A stretch of DNA of 32,788 nt. Source: Oscillospiraceae bacterium (GTDB lineage Bacteria; Bacillota; Clostridia; Oscillospirales; Oscillospiraceae). Position 1 is the stretch's first letter; each line of letters starts with the position of its first letter. This document shows, piece after piece, positions 23,408 to 32,742 of the stretch. The DNA is taken from contig JAHHSI010000026.1 in assembly GCA_020025275.1 (NCBI GenBank), positions 1 through 32,788 on the forward strand, read 5' to 3'. Under the pieces are notes generated by a model. The model saw only the letters and a program-made list of their open reading frames with translations. It was not told the origin of the DNA and ran no database searches. A program made the translations under genes and the position numbers.

Positions 23408-26400
23408 ATGCCAAAGAAGTTTTCCAAGATCCTGGTAGCGAATCGCGGAGAGATCGCCGTGCGCATTTTCCGTGCTTGCTACGATTTGGAGCGCCACACG
23501 GTGGCCATCTATTCAAACGAGGACAGCAACGCTCTTTTCCGTACCAAGGCGGACGAGGCCTATCTCATCGGTGAGAATCAGTCACCGCTGGGGGCCTATT
23601 TGGACATTCCGGCCATCATCATGCTGGCCAAGCGCCGCGGCGTCGAGGCGATCCATCCCGGCTACGGTTTTTTGTCGGAGAACGCCGAATTTGCCAAAGC
23701 GTGTGAGGAGAGCGGGATCAAGTTTATCGGGCCTCCGTCCCATGTGCTGGCCCAGATGGGCGACAAGCTGGCGGCCAAGGCTACGGCCATTGCCTGCGGC
23801 GTGCCCATTATCCCCGGTTCCACCGTCCCGCTGGAGAGTGCGGAGGACGCAGTTGCCAAGGCGGAGGAATATGGTTTCCCGGTTATTTTGAAGGCAGCTG
23901 CCGGCGGCGGCGGCCGTGGTATGCGCCGCTGCGACAGCGCAGAGGACGTGCGCCGTGAATTCCATCTGGTGAAAAACGAGGCCAAGAAGGCCTTTGGCAA
24001 CGAAGATATTTTTATCGAAAAGTTTCTGGTGCAGCCCAAGCATATTGAGGTGCAGATCCTGGCCGATGAACACGGCAATGTGATGCATCTGGGCGAGCGC
24101 GACTGCTCGCTGCAGCGCCGCTATCAAAAGGTGGTGGAGTATGCGCCGGCATGGTCGGTCCCCAAGGATACCATCGAGGCGCTGCGGGCCGATGCCGTGA
24201 AAATTGCCAAGCACGTGGGCTATGTGAACGCCGGCACCGTGGAGTTTTTGGTGGACAGCACCACCGGCAAGCACTATTTCATCGAGATGAATCCCCGTAT
24301 TCAGGTGGAGCATACCGTCACGGAAATGGTCACCGGCGTGGACTTGGTGCGCGCTCAGATCCTGGTGGCAGAGGGCTGTCCGCTGTCTGATCCCCGCATC
24401 GGTCTGACCTGTCAGGAGGACCTGCACATCAACGGCTATGCCATTCAGTGCCGTGTCACCACCGAGGACCCGGCCAACAACTTTGCCCCCGATACCGGAC
24501 GCATTGCGGCCTACCGCTCCGGCGGCGGATTTGGCGTGCGTCTGGACGGCGGGAATGCGGCCACGGGCACCATCATCTCTCCGTACTACGACTCCTTGCT
24601 GGTGAAGGTGACATCGTGGGACAACACTTTTGAAGGTGCCTGCCGCCGGGCGGCCCGTGCCATCAGTGAAGAGCACGTCCGCGGCGTAAAGACCAACATT
24701 CCGTTTATCACCAACATCCTTACACATCCGGTGTTCCACGCCGGCGCCTGCCACACCAAGTTCATCGACGATACGCCGGAGCTGTTTGATCTGGAGGACA
24801 GCCGTGACCGTGCCACAAAGGTGCTGCGCTATATCGGCCAGATCCAAGTGGATCAGCCCGATGCCGTGCACTACCAGTACGATGTGCCCCGGTTCCCATT
24901 GCCGCAGGGCAAGCCCCTGTCCGGATTGAAGGAAATGCTGGACACCAAGGGGCCTGATGCGGTGAAGCAGTGGGTGCTGGATCAGAAGAAGCTGCTCATC
25001 ACCGATACCACCATGCGTGATGCCCACCAGTCGCTGCTGTCCACTCGGATGCGTACCCGTGATCTGGTCAAGGGCGCCGATGGTGTGGCGGAGATCCTCA
25101 ACGACTGCTTCTCGCTGGAGATGTGGGGCGGGGCCACCTTTGATACGGCATACCGTTTCCTCCACGAGTCTCCCTGGGAGCGTTTGGATATGCTGCGGGA
25201 GAAGATCCCCAACATTCCGTTCCAGATGCTGTTGCGTGGGTCCAACATGGTGGGCTACGCCAACTTCCCGGACAATCTGGTGCGGGAGTTTATCAAGGAA
25301 TCGGCCAAGTCCGGCATCGATATTTTCCGCGTGTTTGACTCGCTCAACTGGCTGCCCGGTATGGAGGTGGCCATGGATGAGGTGCTCCGGCAGGGCAAGA
25401 TGCTGGAGGCGACGGTGTGCTATACCGGTGACATTCTCGATCCCAAGCGGGATAAATACACCTTGCAGTACTATGTAGATCTGGCCAAGGAGCTGGAGCG
25501 CCGCGGTGCGCATACCCTGTGCATCAAGGATATGTCCGGCCTGCTGAAGCCCTATGCCGCCAAGAAACTGGTGTCCACCCTCAAGCAGGAGGTGGGCCTG
25601 CCGATCCATCTGCATACCCACGACACCACGGGCAATCAGGTGGCCACGTATCTGATGGCGGCGGAAGCCGGCGTGGATATTGTGGACTGTGCCACGGCCT
25701 CGCTGTCCAGTCTTACCAGTCAGCCCTCTCTCTCTGCTGTTGTGGCGGCACTGGAGGGGCAGGAGCGGGATACCGGTCTGGATGTGCGGGAACTGCAGCG
25801 TCTGGACAACTACTGGTCGGATGTTCGCCTGCGCTATCGCAACTTCGACGAGGGGCTCCGCAGCCCCACCACCGACATCTATCGCTATGAGATCCCCGGC
25901 GGTCAGTATACCAATCTCTATCCGCAGGTGGTGTCTTTAGGTCTGGGCGCTCGGTTTGAAGAGGTCAAGGAAATGTACAAGACGGTCAACGATATGCTGG
26001 GCGATCTTGTCAAGGTGACGCCGTCGTCCAAGATGGTGGGCGATCTGGCCATCTTCATGGTGCAGAACGATCTGACTCCGGAGAACATCGTAGAGCGGGG
26101 CAAGAGCCTGTCTTTCCCGGACTCGGTGGTGTCCTATTTCAAGGGCATGATGGGGCAGCCGGCCTGGGGCTTCCAGCCGGAGGGGCTGCAGGAAGTGGTC
26201 CTGAAGGGCGAAAAGCCCATCACCTGCCGCCCCGGCGAGCTGCTGCCTCCGGTGGACTTTGAAGAGGTCCGGGCCAAGATGAGCTCCTTCATGGGAGACG
26301 AATCCATCAATATGCGCGCCATGCTGTCCTACTCCATGTTCCCCAAAGTCTACGAGGACTATCGTATGCACCGCAAGGAGTATGGCTACATCACCCGCAT

Positions 26401-26848
26401 GGGCAGCCATGTCTTCTTCAACGGCATGGAGGAGGGCGAGACCAATAGGATCAACATTGCCGACGGCAAGACGCTGGTGATCAAGTATCTGGGCCTCGGC
26501 GATCAGAACGAGGACGGCACCCGCACGGTGAACTTTGAACTCAATGGAATGCGCCGTGAGGTAGCCGTACCGGATAAGAACGCGGTGGACAAGGGCCGTA
26601 CCGTCCGGATGGCCGACCCTGAGGATAAGAGTGAGGTGGGCTCCTCCATCCCCGGCATGGTATCCAAGGTCAACGTGAAGCAGGGCGATCTGGTGGAAGA
26701 AAATCAGGTGCTGGCCGTCATCGAGGCCATGAAGATGGAGACTTCCGTGGTGGCCCGTATGTCCGGTGTGGTGGACGAAGTACTGGTCAGCGACGGGACT
26801 TCTGTAAAGGCCGGCGAACTTCTGATGACAATCCGTGTAAAGGAATAA
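23408..26848 (+). CDS. pyc: Pyruvate carboxylase
   Basis: 1146 residues, complete single-chain form. It uses ATP and bicarbonate to carboxylate biotin and then pyruvate, giving oxaloacetate. The biotin carboxylase part (about 1-450) starts SKILVANRGEIAVRIFRACYDL and has KAAAGGGGRGMR and EMNPRIQVEHTVTEM. The carboxyltransferase part (about 525-1000) starts near D533 in TDTTMRDAHQSLLSTRMRT and has HTHDTTGNQVATYLMAAEAG. The biotin carrier end has EAMKMET with the biotinyl lysine at K1109. The start ATG has AGGAGG upstream. It stands alone, with its own promoter and terminator, after a Crp/Fnr regulator. Confidence 0.98.
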   Translation: MPKKFSKILVANRGEIAVRIFRACYDLERHTVAIYSNEDSNALFRTKADEAYLIGENQSPLGAYLDIPAIIMLAKRRGVEAIHPGYGFLSENAEFAKACEESGIKFIGPPSHVLAQMGDKLAAKATAIACGVPIIPGSTVPLESAEDAVAKAEEYGFPVILKAAAGGGGRGMRRCDSAEDVRREFHLVKNEAKKAFGNEDIFIEKFLVQPKHIEVQILADEHGNVMHLGERDCSLQRRYQKVVEYAPAWSVPKDTIEALRADAVKIAKHVGYVNAGTVEFLVDSTTGKHYFIEMNPRIQVEHTVTEMVTGVDLVRAQILVAEGCPLSDPRIGLTCQEDLHINGYAIQCRVTTEDPANNFAPDTGRIAAYRSGGGFGVRLDGGNAATGTIISPYYDSLLVKVTSWDNTFEGACRRAARAISEEHVRGVKTNIPFITNILTHPVFHAGACHTKFIDDTPELFDLEDSRDRATKVLRYIGQIQVDQPDAVHYQYDVPRFPLPQGKPLSGLKEMLDTKGPDAVKQWVLDQKKLLITDTTMRDAHQSLLSTRMRTRDLVKGADGVAEILNDCFSLEMWGGATFDTAYRFLHESPWERLDMLREKIPNIPFQMLLRGSNMVGYANFPDNLVREFIKESAKSGIDIFRVFDSLNWLPGMEVAMDEVLRQGKMLEATVCYTGDILDPKRDKYTLQYYVDLAKELERRGAHTLCIKDMSGLLKPYAAKKLVSTLKQEVGLPIHLHTHDTTGNQVATYLMAAEAGVDIVDCATASLSSLTSQPSLSAVVAALEGQERDTGLDVRELQRLDNYWSDVRLRYRNFDEGLRSPTTDIYRYEIPGGQYTNLYPQVVSLGLGARFEEVKEMYKTVNDMLGDLVKVTPSSKMVGDLAIFMVQNDLTPENIVERGKSLSFPDSVVSYFKGMMGQPAWGFQPEGLQEVVLKGEKPITCRPGELLPPVDFEEVRAKMSSFMGDESINMRAMLSYSMFPKVYEDYRMHRKEYGYITRMGSHVFFNGMEEGETNRINIADGKTLVIKYLGLGDQNEDGTRTVNFELNGMRREVAVPDKNAVDKGRTVRMADPEDKSEVGSSIPGMVSKVNVKQGDLVEENQVLAVIEAMKMETSVVARMSGVVDEVLVSDGTSVKAGELLMTIRVKE

Positions 26849-26901
26849 TCGCATACATTGATTTCGGCTGCAAAATAATGCAGAACAACAAGGCAATGCC
26901 G

Positions 26902-26938
26902 AAAACCCCCTGCTGTCCATGGGCAGCAGGGGGTTTTT
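26902..26938. terminator. Terminator after pyruvate carboxylase
   Basis: A 14-bp stem (26902-26915 with 26924-26937) has an 8-base loop and is followed by T5. Its A4 side also suits the convergent small gene at 26968. Confidence 0.9.
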
Positions 26939-26967
26939 ATGTTATGCGGCGATCTGAGGGGCGTGAA

Positions 26968-27429
26968 TTACTTCAGGAAACCGAGGGAGGAAATGAGAGG
27001 CAGCTCCTTGGCATCACCCTTGCAGATCTGGAAGAAAGCGATGAAACGAAGCACCGTCGTAATGCAGAAGCAGATGGCGACCAGGATCGGGACGATGACC
27101 GTCCAGAAAAGGAGGGCCAAGATGATGCCCAACAGCGCCTCCACCACCATCAGCTTCAGCGCCTGACGCAGGTGGAAAGCCACATAGTTGGAAGTCGTCT
27201 GGCTCAGCAGAGCGATCAGAATGCCAACAAAGGGCACAAGGTAGATCAGCATGGCGATGACCTTGTTATCGGAAATGTCCTTGCTGGTGAATTCGGCGGT
27301 ATGGTCAGTGCTGTCGGTGAAGGGGGTGGACTGAGTGAAGCCGGCGTTCGAGCCGACAGGGGCGCCGCAGGCACCGCAAGTGCAGGCACCTTCCGGGATT
27401 TCATGTCCACAGTTCGTACAATAAGTCAC
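26968..27429 (-). CDS. Zinc-ribbon membrane protein (DUF4870-like)
   Basis: 153 residues if it starts at the GTG at 27429, which lies eight bases after GGAGG. The ATG two codons earlier (27435) would be only two bases from that site, so I prefer GTG. The N-terminal zinc ribbon is CTNCGHEIPEGACTCGACG. A Ser/Thr-rich linker follows, then three hydrophobic segments with VIAMLIYLVPFVGILIALLS and NYVAFHLRQALKLMVVEALLG, typical of the Tic20/DUF4870-like family. Its function is unknown; such proteins are often linked to membrane organisation or stress. It is a single gene with its own promoter. Confidence 0.88.
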   Translation of the reverse strand: MTYCTNCGHEIPEGACTCGACGAPVGSNAGFTQSTPFTDSTDHTAEFTSKDISDNKVIAMLIYLVPFVGILIALLSQTTSNYVAFHLRQALKLMVVEALLGIILALLFWTVIVPILVAICFCITTVLRFIAFFQICKGDAKELPLISSLGFLK

Positions 27430-27481
27430 AATCATGTCCTCCGTATGGTTAGATTTCTGCTCTCCGTTGAGCTGTGGGTTT

Positions 27482-27510
27482 ATTATACGGGATGGGGCAT
27501 CATCTGTAAA
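27482..27510 (-). promoter_or_regulatory. Promoter of the zinc-ribbon membrane protein gene
   Basis: On the minus strand TTTACA (27505-27510), 17 bases, perfect TATAAT (27482-27487). Confidence 0.8.
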
Positions 27511-27670
27511 GAGGGATTGTCGAATTTTGCCATAAAATTCAAATGATTTTTTGTTTTTGGATAATAAGAAGGGAGTGGCGGGCGAGCAGAGTCCGAAAGC
27601 GGAACCCTATTTCAGAAAAGCAGAGGGAGAGAATGGGCGTGGAGGGGCACTGGTTTTTTGGATGAGAATA

Positions 27671-27679
27671 TGCTATATT
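27671..27679 (+). promoter_or_regulatory. Extended -10 promoter of the giant multidomain gene
   Basis: TG-C-TATATT (27671-27679) forms an extended -10 element, 35 bases before the start codon. No good -35 box is seen. Confidence 0.5.
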
Positions 27680-27713
27680 GGAACTGGTAATTTGCCTTTG
27701 AGTGAGGTGTAAC

Positions 27714-30700
27714 ATGAGTGAGATGAATGGTCAAAATCAACAACTCCGGCAGGTGCTGTCCCGGACCTATGCGGCGGAGGCGATGATCTGTGCCTTGGAG
27801 GACGTATCAGGACACGATGATGCCCTGTGCCGCACCGTCTGGTCGCTGTGCACGCCTCTGTTGGGGGTGGCAGAGGGGGAGAACTGCGAAACGTGGCTGT
27901 GCCGCCTCTGTGACCGGCTGAGCGACCGGATGTTTCCGGATGCAGAGCACCCAGCACCGGTGCTGACGGACGGAGAGCAGCTCTATCTGCAGGTGCTTGA
28001 GTCGCTGTTTTCGTGGCGGACAGGGGCGTTTGACCCGATGACGGATCTTCTGCCGCTGGAAGAGGATGCGGGGAAGGAGAGCCGTGTGGCGGCGCCGTAT
28101 GAGCGATTTTGCTCCGCTGCCGCTGAGGCGCATTTTATGGCGCTGCTGCGGATCAGCCGCGAGGTGCGGCCGTTTGATCCGGCCTCCCATACGATCGGCG
28201 TCCATAATGTAGCCGTGCATACGGCGGCTCTGGCCAAGAAGGCGGGCCTGCACGTGGATCTTCCGCTGGTCAGTGCCGCGGCATTGGGCCACGACATTGG
28301 CAAGTTTGGCTGCCGTGGAGATGATGCCCGACGGATCCCCTATCTCCATTACTACTACACATGGCAGTGGTTCAGTGACAATGGGATCGAGGAGATCGGC
28401 CATATTTCGGCCAACCACTCCACATGGGATCTGGAATTTGAAAATCTGCCGGTGGAGTCGCTGCTGCTGATCTACGCCGACTTCCGTGTGCGTGGCAGCC
28501 GTGGGGCCGACGGAAGGGAGAAAATGGCCATCTACACGCTGGCCGAGGCGGGAGAAATCGTCTTTTCAAAGCTGCTGGACGTGACCGCGGAGAAGCAGCG
28601 CCGGTATCATACCGTCTATGAAAAGCTGCACGATTTTGAGCTTTTGCTGCACAGTCTGGGCGTTCCCACCGACATGGGGGAGACGGAGCTGCGCGCGGTG
28701 CAAACGCGGGACGAGTCGTTGCTCTCCTCCGAAGAGGCACTGCAGGCGCTGCGGAATATGGCCCTTTCCGGCAGTATCCGCCTGATGTACACCGTCAGCG
28801 TAGACCGCTCCTTTGAGCTGCTGCTGGAGCAGGCAAAGAGCGAGAAGAACCTGCACCATGTGCGGACCTACCTGCTGCTTTTTAACGAGTACAGTACCTA
28901 TATGACCAAGGCCAATAAGAAAAAGCTGCTGCACTTCCTCTATGAGCTGCTGATGCACCCGGATGGCGATGTGCGGCGGATGGCCGGGCAGATGATGGGG
29001 CGGATTTTAGCCAACAGCGGGCCGAAATACCGAAAGGAACGCCCTGCCGCCGCCCGTGATGGCGGCATGATCCCCACCATGATGGCTCTGTTGGACGAGT
29101 CAGTGGAGCTCTGGGACAACTATGTGGAGGCCTGCCTCCATCCGGATCTCCGCATTTCACCCAAGCATGCGCTGCGCATCTCCAACAGCCTTAAAACGAT
29201 TGGTGAGTCGCTGTTTGCGCACTGCGATGCCAAGGAGGCAGAGGCCCTGCTGGAACCGCTGCTGCGCAGACTGCTGACGGCCAAAGGAGCGGACCGCTTC
29301 GTGCTGGTGGATACGCTGGCCCGCCTGCCCTACCGCTATCTTCCGACGCAGCGGCTGGAAGAGGTGGTCGGCGCATTGGCGGCAATGCTGTCCGACGAGG
29401 AGATCAGCCTGCGTCTGGCGGTATTTCGCTGTCTGGAGAAGCTGCACGCACTGCCGCCGGTGCAGACACTGGTGGAGCAGGCCGTCCGTGACACGGCCCT
29501 GCCGGAGGGTGAAAACGGCAAAGTGCTCCGCTATATGCAGCATCGGGTACTGGGCCTTTCCACGGACATCCTCAGCGAGGAGGACGCCTCCGGGATGTAT
29601 CTGAGCAACCTGAAATCCGCGGTGCACTGGACGGTAAAGCTGGCCCAGGTCTATATGCTCTTTGACCATGCACAAGCGCATCCGGAGACGGCGTTCCATA
29701 CCGCCATGCACCTGTCCAACGTGCTGTGTGTCAGTGAGCATCTGCCGGTCAGGAAGGCGGCCGGAGCACGGCTTCTGGAGCTTGCTCCGCTGCTGAGCGT
29801 GGATCACGCCAATGAGATCACAGTGGATCTGCTGCGTGAGTTGGAGACGGGGCAGGATCAGATCTCCTATGTGGTTCCGCCGGTGCTGGGACAGCTGATG
29901 TGCCAGCTGCCGGACAAGGAATTGCGGGAGGCAGAGCTGTTCCTTGAAAATCAGGTGCACGGATCCGTGGTGCGTTCGGCTTGTATGGCGCTGCAGGTGG
30001 TAGGGGAGATGCTCAACACGCTGACCGAGGACGAGACGGAAATGACGGATCGGGGCCTGGGCCTTTTGATGATCGGTGTGTGCCACTACAAAGAGACGAT
30101 CCACAGCACGGCGCTGCAGGTACTCTGCCGTGATGTGCTGGGCAGTTCTCGGATCTCCCTGCGCCGTCGGGGGGCCATGCTGGTGCGGCTGCATAAGAAG
30201 CTGCTGACCATGCTGACAGAGGCCCGACCGGGGCAGCTGACCTTTTTTAATGCCGCCGCCATGCTCAATCACCTCTACCGCTTTATCGTGGAGTATCAGG
30301 TGCAGGTGGGGCCTCTGGCGTTTCCGGCGCCGAAGCCGGCGGCCTTTTTCCCCGGCACATTCGATCCCTTTTCCGTGGGACACCGACAGATCGTGGAGGA
30401 GATCCGCAAACGGGGATATGAGGTCTATCTGGCCGTGGACGAGTTCTCGTGGAGCAAAATGCCGCTCCCCAAGCTCCTGCGGCGCAAGATTGCCGCCATT
30501 TCCACCGCCGACCAGTGGGATACCTACCTCTTCCCGGATGATGTGCCGGTGAACATTGCCATGCCGGAGGATCTTGCGAAAATGGCGCAGCTGCTGCCGG
30601 GCCGCGAGGTGTGGCTGGTGGCCGGCAGCGATGTGATCTACCATGCCTCCGCCTATCGGGGAGAGCAGCCGGGCGGGGCGGCGGCGTACAACCATCTTGT

Positions 30701-32387
30701 TTTTTGCCGCAACGGACAGAGCGCGGAGCGAAAGCCGCTGGAGGAGATCATCCACGGACAGCTGAAAATCCTGTCGCTGCCGCCCTTTTTTGAGGCGGTC
30801 AGCTCCAGCCGTATCCGTGAATTTATCGACCGGAAGCTGGATATTTCCATGCTGGTGGACCCGGTGGTGCAGTCGTTCATCTATGAGCAGGGGCTCTATA
30901 TCCGCTCACCGGAGCTGAAAAATGTCATGACACGGCAAAAGGTGTATTTCCGCCGTTTTCACGCACTGGATGAGGCACAGCCGGCACCGATGGCCAGGGC
31001 GATGTCGGCAGCGGAGCGGCCGCTGGGCGTTCTGCTGTGCGGGCGGGAGGATCGGGCCGCACAGGGCTGGGCCGTGGGCCATACGCTGCAGGCGGCCGAT
31101 CTCTACGATGTGCTTCACTCCATCGAGGCGGCCAAGTATGTGCGCCGCTACGCCTCGGGGCGGATCTTGATGATCCATGAGGTGATCTCTCTGGCACAGC
31201 GCACCACCGAGGCGTGCCGGGTGCTGCTCAATGAACTGCTGGCCCGCAGTCTGGAGCGGGATCACACCTATGCGCTGTGCCGCTGCGCCCCGGAGGATGA
31301 AGCGTTGCGAGGAGCATTGGATCAGATGGGCTTTGTGCCAGTGGCCAGCTGCAACGACATCTTCTATGTGGATATGCGTGCTCCGGTGATTTTGCTGCAG
31401 GATGTGCTGTTGGGGCTGAAAAAGCCGCATCAGGAGGATGCAGAGGTGAAGGCCGCCGTCATGGCCACACGGCCGAAGCTGCGGGGGGCGCTGCTGCAGA
31501 TGTTCCCAGGAAAACTGCTGTTGTGCTTTGACTCGGAGATGCTCAACCAAGCGGTCATGGAGCGGGTGGAGCGTATCAACGGCGTACAGGATGTACCGGA
31601 GGGGGTGCGCCGTCTGGGGCCGTATATGTGTGTGCCCTACGGCAAGATCCTCTCCAATGAGATCGTGCCCAATACGGTCACGAAAACCCTTCACGCCGAA
31701 AAACGGTTTACCCCAGATATGAAACGCTTTGAGATCATGGAGTATCCCGGCTACTCACCGCTGAAAAATCAGGTGCGGACGCTGAAATCCTTCCATCGTC
31801 CGGTGCTGCTGGTGGACGATCTGCTCCACAAGGGCTACCGGATCGACCAGTTGGACCGGGTGTTCCGGGAGGAAAATTTGCAGACGGAACGCACCATCGT
31901 GGCCGTCATGTCCGGCTATGGACAGGATCTGATGCGGGTGCAGGGGCGGAAGGCGGAGTGTGAGTACTTTATTCCCAACCTCCACTACTGGCTGACGGAG
32001 AGCCTGCTCTATCCCTTCATCGGCGGTGACAGTGTCATCGGCCGCTCGATCACGGAGCGGATGCTGCCCTCCATCAATTTGATCCTGCCGTACTACTATC
32101 CCAATTTCCTGCGGGACGTGGAGGATCGGGCCATCCGTGTTTTCAGCCGGGTGGCGATGGAGAATGCGTTGGAAATCATGCGTGTGCTGGAGCGCCGGCA
32201 TCAGGAGATCTTCAACACCACCTTGACCATCCGGCGGCTGCGTGAGGCGCTTTTACAGCCACGGCTGCCTGACGAGGGTAATTGTATGCACTATAATTTC
32301 CACTTGCCGGCCTCGGCCTATCTGGAAGAAAATTTGACACTGATGCAGCGGATCTGCCGCAGAGAGGAGAACGGGGATGATCTATAA
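27714..32387 (+). CDS. Giant multidomain protein: HD hydrolase, helical repeats, NadD-like nucleotidyltransferase, PRTase-like
   Basis: 1557 residues from the ATG at 27714 (GAGGT upstream; an in-frame GTG at 27702 overlaps that site). Order of parts. An HD phosphohydrolase lies at about 150-270, with H164, H193-D194, H230, H235 and D256. A long alpha-helical HEAT-like region spans about 330-860. A nucleotidyltransferase of the NadD/CoaD class spans about 875-1060, with GTFDPFSVGH at 881-890 and SSSRIR at 1030-1035. A region with a GNAT-like ending (ALDQMGFVPV) spans about 1080-1230. A phosphoribosyltransferase-like part spans about 1290-1430, with VLLVDDLLHKGYR (D1368, D1369). The C-terminal end is helical. 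I know of no characterised protein with this order; the function is open, with nucleotide or cofactor handling inferred. Its end overlaps the next gene by 11 bases. Confidence 0.85.
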   Translation: MSEMNGQNQQLRQVLSRTYAAEAMICALEDVSGHDDALCRTVWSLCTPLLGVAEGENCETWLCRLCDRLSDRMFPDAEHPAPVLTDGEQLYLQVLESLFSWRTGAFDPMTDLLPLEEDAGKESRVAAPYERFCSAAAEAHFMALLRISREVRPFDPASHTIGVHNVAVHTAALAKKAGLHVDLPLVSAAALGHDIGKFGCRGDDARRIPYLHYYYTWQWFSDNGIEEIGHISANHSTWDLEFENLPVESLLLIYADFRVRGSRGADGREKMAIYTLAEAGEIVFSKLLDVTAEKQRRYHTVYEKLHDFELLLHSLGVPTDMGETELRAVQTRDESLLSSEEALQALRNMALSGSIRLMYTVSVDRSFELLLEQAKSEKNLHHVRTYLLLFNEYSTYMTKANKKKLLHFLYELLMHPDGDVRRMAGQMMGRILANSGPKYRKERPAAARDGGMIPTMMALLDESVELWDNYVEACLHPDLRISPKHALRISNSLKTIGESLFAHCDAKEAEALLEPLLRRLLTAKGADRFVLVDTLARLPYRYLPTQRLEEVVGALAAMLSDEEISLRLAVFRCLEKLHALPPVQTLVEQAVRDTALPEGENGKVLRYMQHRVLGLSTDILSEEDASGMYLSNLKSAVHWTVKLAQVYMLFDHAQAHPETAFHTAMHLSNVLCVSEHLPVRKAAGARLLELAPLLSVDHANEITVDLLRELETGQDQISYVVPPVLGQLMCQLPDKELREAELFLENQVHGSVVRSACMALQVVGEMLNTLTEDETEMTDRGLGLLMIGVCHYKETIHSTALQVLCRDVLGSSRISLRRRGAMLVRLHKKLLTMLTEARPGQLTFFNAAAMLNHLYRFIVEYQVQVGPLAFPAPKPAAFFPGTFDPFSVGHRQIVEEIRKRGYEVYLAVDEFSWSKMPLPKLLRRKIAAISTADQWDTYLFPDDVPVNIAMPEDLAKMAQLLPGREVWLVAGSDVIYHASAYRGEQPGGAAAYNHLVFCRNGQSAERKPLEEIIHGQLKILSLPPFFEAVSSSRIREFIDRKLDISMLVDPVVQSFIYEQGLYIRSPELKNVMTRQKVYFRRFHALDEAQPAPMARAMSAAERPLGVLLCGREDRAAQGWAVGHTLQAADLYDVLHSIEAAKYVRRYASGRILMIHEVISLAQRTTEACRVLLNELLARSLERDHTYALCRCAPEDEALRGALDQMGFVPVASCNDIFYVDMRAPVILLQDVLLGLKKPHQEDAEVKAAVMATRPKLRGALLQMFPGKLLLCFDSEMLNQAVMERVERINGVQDVPEGVRRLGPYMCVPYGKILSNEIVPNTVTKTLHAEKRFTPDMKRFEIMEYPGYSPLKNQVRTLKSFHRPVLLVDDLLHKGYRIDQLDRVFREENLQTERTIVAVMSGYGQDLMRVQGRKAECEYFIPNLHYWLTESLLYPFIGGDSVIGRSITERMLPSINLILPYYYPNFLRDVEDRAIRVFSRVAMENALEIMRVLERRHQEIFNTTLTIRRLREALLQPRLPDEGNCMHYNFHLPASAYLEENLTLMQRICRREENGDDL

Positions 32388-32742
32388 AAAATGGCAGGGG
32401 GTGTGCCTATGCGGAGCGGCGGAGGAGATGCCTTCTGATGCCGAGCCGGTGGCCGAGCCGTTCGCCCCGCTGGTATTTCTGGTGCGAAGAGAGGGATGTA
32501 AGAACCGGGGGCTCTACGCCATCACCGCACTGGAGCAGCTGGAGGAGGCGGAGGGCGTGGAGTGCCTGACCGTGCAGGCGCCGCAGCCGGGCGGCGCCTT
32601 GGTCGCACTGGTGGCCCAAAAGGGTGCCACTGTCCTCAATACAGCGTTCAGTAATGCGTTCCGTGTTTTGGACACCTATCTTCACCCCAAGCGTCGGGGC
32701 TTTCGCATAACGCTGGTGGGGCTGGGGGATGTGGGCGGCACA
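32377..32742 (+). CDS. Rossmann-fold NAD(P)-binding protein, truncated at the window edge
   Basis: Starts with an ATG at 32377 inside the end of the giant gene, so it is translationally coupled to it. About 122 residues are visible. A novel N-terminal part has MIYKKWQGVCLCG and two short beta-rich stretches. ITLVGLGDVGGT (about 111-122) is then the glycine-rich turn of a dinucleotide-binding fold, of lactate/malate dehydrogenase style. After that point the frame turns into Arg/His-rich nonsense (GPRWDHRRRSRRS), because the sequence seems to switch strand (see next entry). The product probably works with the giant protein. Its substrate is unknown. Confidence 0.7.

Noticed and set aside
23582..25621. 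Open frame of 679 codons on the minus strand
   Set aside because: It is antisense to pyruvate carboxylase, which is certain from its motifs. The composition is that of a mirror frame.
29157..30755. Open frame of 532 codons on the minus strand
   Set aside because: It is antisense to the giant multidomain gene. Its His/Gln/Arg-rich sequence shows no family motif.
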